A DNA stretch of 64,000 bases from Patiria miniata (lineage: Eukaryota > Echinodermata > Asteroidea > Valvatida > Asterinidae), in the NCBI RefSeq assembly GCF_015706575.1, contig NW_024037058.1, positions 18,745,547-18,809,546 on the forward strand, read 5' to 3'. Position numbers and translations under genes: made by a program. The first letter of the stretch is position 1, and every line of letters starts with the position of its first letter. The notes beneath the pieces were generated by a model. The model was not told where the DNA came from, searched no databases, and saw only the letters and a program-made list of their open reading frames with translations. This document shows positions 58,959-64,000 of this stretch, one piece after another.

Positions 58959-59059
58959 GTGTGCATAAAATGCATTGCCAAACACATTAATGTTTATTTC
59001 AAACTTTAAGACTACAATATGCAAGCACAGGTTAGCTTCAAAGATACTTTTTCCACATC

Positions 59060-59590
59060 CCGTTTACCACTGTACCCCATATTGCCATCAGCACAATTTT
59101 CCTCCCAATGTCATAACTAAAATAATAATAGAATGCATATCCCAGCTTAGGATACGACGAAATAAGGATCGAAAAAGATGAGAAATTTGATGAAAACAGG
59201 CTCTTAAAATCAGTTAAATCCAATCATAATCCAATGCAACTGGTATGCATTTAGACTTAATTGCATAATCCTGCAATTGTTGACCATAGACTGGATCTGA
59301 ACGAATTTGCATGGTACACAGAAAATCAATTTACTCCCCACCCCCAATATTCTCCCAAGTCTCCCAATCTTCTAACTAAAGTAGAATATCGGTCCCAGAT
59401 TAGGGTAAGAGAACAAAAGGGGGAAAAAATAGTAAATTCGATGAAAACTGGCTGTTACGATCAGCTAAATCCACCCATAATCTATCCAAACTGGTACGCA
59501 TTTAGGCTTTATTGCATAATCCTACAGCTATTAACAATTTTCTCAAATCGGATCAAAATCGACTTGCATGGCATACAAAAAATGTCTGGG
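59060..59590 (+). repeat. Diverged tandem duplication (~251-bp period)
   Basis: Unit 1 (about 59060-59325) and unit 2 (about 59311-59590) share GATGAAAACAGGCT / GATGAAAACTGGCT, ACTGGTATGCATTTAG / ACTGGTACGCATTTAG and TTGCATAATCCT. Divergence is substantial, so the duplication is old. Confidence 0.75.
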
Positions 59591-60028
59591 AAGCTTGTTA
59601 AATTTTTGGGGTGAGGTTGAGCCGGAATAATGGACCCACATGTCAGCACCCCAAACAAGGCAGGGAATAATACCTCTGGTGACAGAGCGTGTCCCACCAC
59701 AAGGCATGAAAAAGCCAAGAAGATGAAGAAAAAAGAAAAAGAACTAGAGATGGCTGGCGATTCCAAAATAGGTCCACTGGGAGATTTTGGAGCGATCGGG
59801 GTTTGGCTGTTACATGGACTTTTCAGCAAAAGGATATTTCGTCAGGAGCTTGTATAGCTTCAACGACCAGGCAGGGGATCCTTTACTCAATGCAGGAGCA
59901 AGATTATGTTGGTGGGTAGTGATTGATAGGGTGAGTTTACTTGCCAGTGCTGGTAGGTGGGCTGAGAAAGATTGAGGGAACTCTCACTTGAGAAGCTAAG
60001 GTGGACAGGGTTTGGGCTTGGACGTCTC
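59591..60028. other. Unannotated stretch
   Basis: A plus-strand frame (59630-59857) has a lysine-rich stretch and a minus-strand frame overlaps it. Neither is recognised. Confidence 0.3.
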
Positions 60029-60032
60029 TTAA

Positions 60033-60387
60033 AGGGAATGTACAACATTTGTTTTTGCTGCAATTTTCAGAAATAAATGGATTTGGAGGATTAGTATGTT
60101 TTAAAAAATATTGTTAAACTGACTTAATTCAAGTTTTGGGCTTGTAGATGCTGAAAAAACCAAGAAAACCTATCATTAGTCTGTTCCCTGACCCCACTTA
60201 AGATGAAACGGAGCAATTAATACACTTTGTGGAATTGTAAGGTCAGAGAATAAGTCTAGCATGCTTGTACCCCTTCACAGGTGTGTAATCAATTGCAAAG
60301 AAAAGGCAGAATAACTAAATATGAAAAAGTAGGAACAGTTTTTGAAAAAAGCCAGTTTTCTCCAACATTGGTCGGCCGACCAGCGTG
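60033..60387 (-). mobile_element. TTAA-flanked miniature element, copy 4 (truncated)
   Basis: TTAA at 60029-60032 is followed by AGGGAATGTACAACATTTG, and the copy runs in the orientation of copy 3. It breaks off inside the central palindrome (after CGGCCGACCAGCG), where the G-rich tract 60384-60445 begins. Confidence 0.75.
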
Positions 60388-60445
60388 GGTGGGGGTGGGA
60401 TGGGGGATGGGGTGGGGTAGGGGAATGGGGTGGGGGTGGGGGAGC
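60384..60445 (+). repeat. G-rich low-complexity tract
   Basis: GGGTGGGGGTGGGATGGGGG-type sequence that abuts the truncated TTAA element. Confidence 0.8.
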
Positions 60446-61690
60446 ATATCGAAAGGGTGTACATGTACCTTCCAACAAATGCTGCATATATACACTTCCT
60501 GTTAATTCAACATTTCAACCATTTAACTATTATTGTATACTACTGGGGGCATATATACAGGTCTATACATTGTAGGTACCCCAAATACCGGTACCTAGCT
60601 ATGTTCCCCAACCCTAACCCTAACCCCATCTAACCCCAACCCCAGCCCTAACACTAAGGATTTTGGGGAATATAGGTATTGGGGAACGTAGGTATTGGGG
60701 AACATCGGGTAGACCCCATACTACTACACATACTGCTACACAAGTTAAAAACAAAAAAAACAGCACCAGAAGATGATGTCTTCAACCCCTTTTCCCAATT
60801 TTCAAAACAGTTTTCCACATGGAAAATTTCACAAATTTACCACTGTGTATAGTGTCTGATACTCAACGAATACACCTTTCTTTAATTCACAGAAAAATGA
60901 AATGCCCAATTTCAAAAGACGATTCAAAAGATTCCAGCTTCCTAAACCTGTTGACAGGAACTGACCTCTTGATCCCTTCAAGTGGTTGGGGCACCTTCTT
61001 TTGAATCATGGGAATTCTAGAAACATTGTCCAATAAACCCGCAATTCACGATTGCCTGAATCATTCAGAAGGAACTCAAAGACAATACCGGTACATGACC
61101 ACCCAGTTTGTGACTCCAATAAGCCAGTTTGATATCTCGATGAAGTAGTCTAGGTCATCAAATGTCATTTGGGATAAAATTTGCTGACGCGATGTTACGT
61201 GATGTTACACGAATGCCCATTCTGCAAGTAATTAAAGCGCGAGCGTCATGCGACCGTCTCCTTGCGCGTTCATGGGCCTTCAATGAGCGTTTGATTATCC
61301 CGAATGACCCATGACCCATATCATTGTGCGTGCCCATCAATTATAATACCGACCTGTCTTATAGGTTGCATCCGAATCCAGTTGTCTAGAACCAGGTCTA
61401 GGTCTGCACCCATTGGAAATACGCGGGGACGCGCCGACAATAGACGTAGCCGTAGCTCTGGAAGCTCGTTTCGGACACGGCCTTATGCTCCCATTCAATT
61501 TTTGCTGGTCCCAGAGGGCCAGCCTAGTGTCCTCTTTGTGTACATGTACATGACTGACTGGCCGATTGACTGACTGACAGGGACTGACTGACAAGATTTT
61601 AACTCCATGTTCAGTGTACCGTATGAACTTGGTGGTGTCAGACAAGTTAACAAGCTTCATGTCACGGTAACAGGGAAACACAGTTGTGCA
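60446..61690. other. Mostly unannotated stretch
   Basis: Contains a very short telomere-like run, AACCCTAACCCTAACCCC (60610-60627), flanked by TTCCCCAA and TTGGGGAA motifs, and a (GACT)n-like patch at 61549-61590. Short frames are unrecognised. Confidence 0.35.
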
Positions 61691-61719
61691 TGCACATGAG
61701 GGTGATTAACCCTAACCCA

Positions 61720-61885
61720 CCTCAATCCTCCAAAATCCTCCTGGCGGTTTTTGAGGATTTTTGAAGATTGAGAATGAAAGGTGTTGAAGCACATTCATGG
61801 ATTTTGGAGGATTGAGGATGAATGGTGTTTGAAGAGGAGGATTTCTGAGGATTGAGAATGAATGCATTTTTTGAGGCAGGACTGT
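61720..61885 (+). repeat. Short diverged tandem repeat with internal inverted repeat
   Basis: Three units of 40-44 bp built on GGATTGAGAATGAATG. The 19-mer CCTCAATCCTCCAAAATCC (61720-61738) is exactly complementary to 61799-61817. Confidence 0.65.
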
Positions 61886-63015
61886 CTGACAATTTTAGAA
61901 ACTAATTTTGGAAAGGGCCTCGGGGATTAGGTTAATTTTCCCCAAATTCCCTGTGTTTTCCCTGACTGCAAAAATGGAAACTAATTTTCAAGGTTTTCCC
62001 TGATTTCCAGGAATCCTGAACAAATCAACTGCTTGAATAATCCACAAATGAAGATTGAGCAACAAAGGAATGAAGAAATAAATGAAACAGTCTAGACCAA
62101 ACCCACGAATTAAATGCCTACCAAACGAGGCCAAGGGTGTGTTTACAGTTGCAAAACTTCAAACAACAATAAAAACCGCTTTTAATCCACCCACATCCCT
62201 CATTCCGATCAACCGACAATCACCTTTCACACACTGAACAGGCGGAATAAATCACACGGCCATAATCTGTCCAGATCCCTATTTTTATTTTTCCCCCGTT
62301 TGCCAGTTTTTATGTCTTCAACTCCCCCCGCCCCACCTGCTGCGCAATACACAACAGACAAGAATAAAGACTTTCTGTCTGTTGCCGAAAAACCGACTTC
62401 CAAACATTCTTGCCAAAGACCAGAAAACGGTTTATGACTATAATAAAAGGCCGAGCCGACGAATCGGGTTTCCTGAACGGCACGAACTGGACCGGCACTC
62501 AGTGAGAAGAGTCGCTAGGGCTGTGATAATCGGTGGACACCCCCCCCCCACCTCCTCGTACTGCTGATGCTAGCAGACTCATCAGACTTGCCAAACACTT
62601 AGGCATATCATTCAACACCTTGATTTATTAAACGGTTTTTATGGAATTCCTGTCAAGAGCTTGCACATTTAGGGTTCGGTTGTTTTTTTTTATTGGCAGT
62701 GGTTTGAGCTGTAACTTCCCACATCACGTTAACTATCTGTTCTGTTTGTGGCTTCTATTTTTTGCCTTCTCAAAAACACTTGTATCACTTTCAACTGATC
62801 TTGCAACAATCAAGTCAATTTTCCCTTTAGATTTCCCGATCATAGAAACCATTTTTTTCAGCTCGTTACGAAGTTTTCATCATTACTGCGCGGTAGACCT
62901 TCAGTAATTTGGCAAGCTTTTCATCAACTAAGAAATCCTTATCCGGCAACAACAAACCAGGGAATTTTTTTTTTTGGAAAGTTCCCCTCCCCCCCCCCAT
63001 TTTTTTTTTAAGGGG
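61886..63015. other. Unannotated stretch
   Basis: No recognised repeat or gene; short frames only. Confidence 0.35.
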
Positions 63016-63624
63016 GTCAAGTTGGCGCAGTGGTTACTGTCCTCGCCTTTCACTGCTGTGGCCCAGGTTCAATTCCTGTCCTGGTCCACATGGATGGGGT
63101 TTTCAGATTCTATCGGTCATGTTGGTTTTCCCCAGAATATTCTTCTGGGGTTGTCTTCCCACCTTTAACACTGTACAGGGGCGGATCGGGGGGGGGGGGG
63201 GGGGGGCAAAAGGGGCCATGCCCCCTCCCCCCAAACGAATCAATTTTTTTTTTTAGATGACTTTGCAATAAAGGCAGGCAATGCGTAAACCACCATCTTT
63301 TCCTCAAAAAACATTGGTTAAAGTGGTCAGAAATTGCCTCAGATCGCACCACAGAGCATCTAGAATCCAAAAAAAATTCGGGGCCCTTAAGCGGGCACTG
63401 AACCCCACGCCATAATTTTTTTTGGACACACTTTTTGGGGACCAAATTTTTTTGTGGCCCCCCCTCCCAAATTGTGTTCTGGATCCGCCCTTGACACTGT
63501 AATTTCTTCTTATTGTCTTCTCTTTACAGGTTTCTTCAGGCTTGCAAGCTACAGTGCCTAGGGAGCTTTTGAAGATCTTTGGTTTCAATACCAGAAAGAA
63601 AGAAATTAAATAAATAAATAAATA
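63016..63624 (+). repeat. tRNA-derived SINE, split by a hAT-like element
   Basis: The head reads AAGTTGGCGCAGTGGTTACT (A-box-like) and a B box GGTTCAATTCC lies at 63066-63076. The copy runs through an ACATGGATGGGGTTTTCAGA body and ends in an (AAAT)n tail at about 63605-63624. A 318-bp hAT element plus its 8-bp duplication interrupts the body at 63176. The continuity of the SINE on both sides of the insert is inferred from the shared 8-mer and the tail. Confidence 0.7.
63176..63493 (+). mobile_element. hAT-like miniature element (GGGCGGATC family), perfect target duplication
   Basis: Starts CAGGGGCGGATC, ends GATCCGCCCTTG. The 8-mer ACACTGTA flanks it exactly (63168-63175, 63494-63501). The 318-bp body has long G- and C-runs just inside each end and the family core GGTTAAAGTGGTCAGAAATT. 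Relatives are at 20623-21266, 20905-21218 and 38946-39137. The ~110-codon frames crossing it are not conserved between copies as proteins. Confidence 0.92.
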
Positions 63625-63625
63625 T

Positions 63626-64000
63626 TTTTGTGAATAACAGCATTGCAAGAATGTATGCCTAGCCCAATATGCAACTTATCATGCGAGGTTGTCATTTACA
63701 GCTTAAAATATGAAGCACATTTTGATAAAGTAATTTAGAGAATTTTTTTGAAATAAGCTTTGATCATCGAGGGGAGAGATAATGGACTAATTAAGGGGTT
63801 GTAAAAAAAAAGGGATGGTGAATGAGTTGCAATTTGATGAACACTTTCACTGCAGTTAACGGACAAAGTGAGCATGTGGAAATTTCAAAATGTTTGTTTG
63901 GCACCATTTCTTTTCCTGTTCAGTTAAGGTCTGTTCTTTTTCAGCTTTCAAATGACTTAACCCCAGCCGGCTACACTTTGCCACCTTTTATATCTTTTAT
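63626..64000. other. Unannotated window end
   Basis: A plus-strand acceptor-like tract (CTGTTCTTTTTCAG, ending at about 63943) is followed by an open frame to the window edge; too short to judge. Confidence 0.3.

Noticed and set aside
60610..60627. Interstitial telomere array
   Set aside because: Only about three CCCTAA-like units, too few to distinguish from chance in a C-rich context.
1..64000. CRISPR arrays, bacterial operons or phage modules
   Set aside because: No spacer-repeat arrays, ribosome-binding sites or dense collinear genes; the window is plainly eukaryotic.

Overview
The window looks like intergenic and/or intronic DNA of an animal nuclear genome. No complete protein-coding gene, rRNA or functional tRNA gene can be supported on either strand. 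The open frames of 60-200 codons are not collinear, and most either lie in repeats or are shadows of low-complexity DNA. The likely source is an invertebrate deuterostome, perhaps an echinoderm. I infer this from the many short palindromes of the TACATGTA and TAGGCCTA type, the dense miniature DNA transposons, the tRNA-derived SINEs and the low gene content. I cannot name a species.

The supportable content is mainly transposable elements. At least eight hAT-like miniature elements belong to several families. Perfect 8-bp target duplications are visible at 40655-40941, 51894-52189, 58678-58958 and 63176-63493, a perfect but slightly offset 8-mer flanks 12040-12558, and 7-of-8 duplications are seen at 15738-15877, 20623-21266 and 47679-48342. 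TTAA-flanked elements lie at 1-471, 57073-58105 (two tail to tail) and 60033-60387. TA-type palindromic elements lie at 1323-2174, 3809-4003 (one arm) and 41892-42364. A 382-bp foldback element lies at 45820-46201. The most substantial element is at 53004-55248: two ~730-bp, nearly identical inverted arms around a short reading frame with an SH3/Tudor-like look. SINE copies are at 8418-8634, 13878-14059, 43971-44129 and 63016-63624, and the last is split by a hAT element.

Satellite-like arrays include an 18-bp array of 23 units (51304-51717), a 161-bp array (56010-56620), a 20-bp array inside a hAT element (47702-47940) and several G-rich strand-asymmetric tracts (33711, 44503, 49150, 60384). 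Older local duplications are at 10955-11152, 48790-49637 and 59060-59590.

Coding evidence is limited to a few possible exons with splice-like borders. The best is an 81-nt minus-strand segment at 58319-58399; weaker ones are at 44833-44904, 49974-50062 and 18906-19126. A run of hydrophobic minus-strand frames at 29738-30712 may be a decayed gene. About 24750-28300 is AT-rich and nearly repeat-free. The genes, if any, cannot be joined into a pathway from this window alone.
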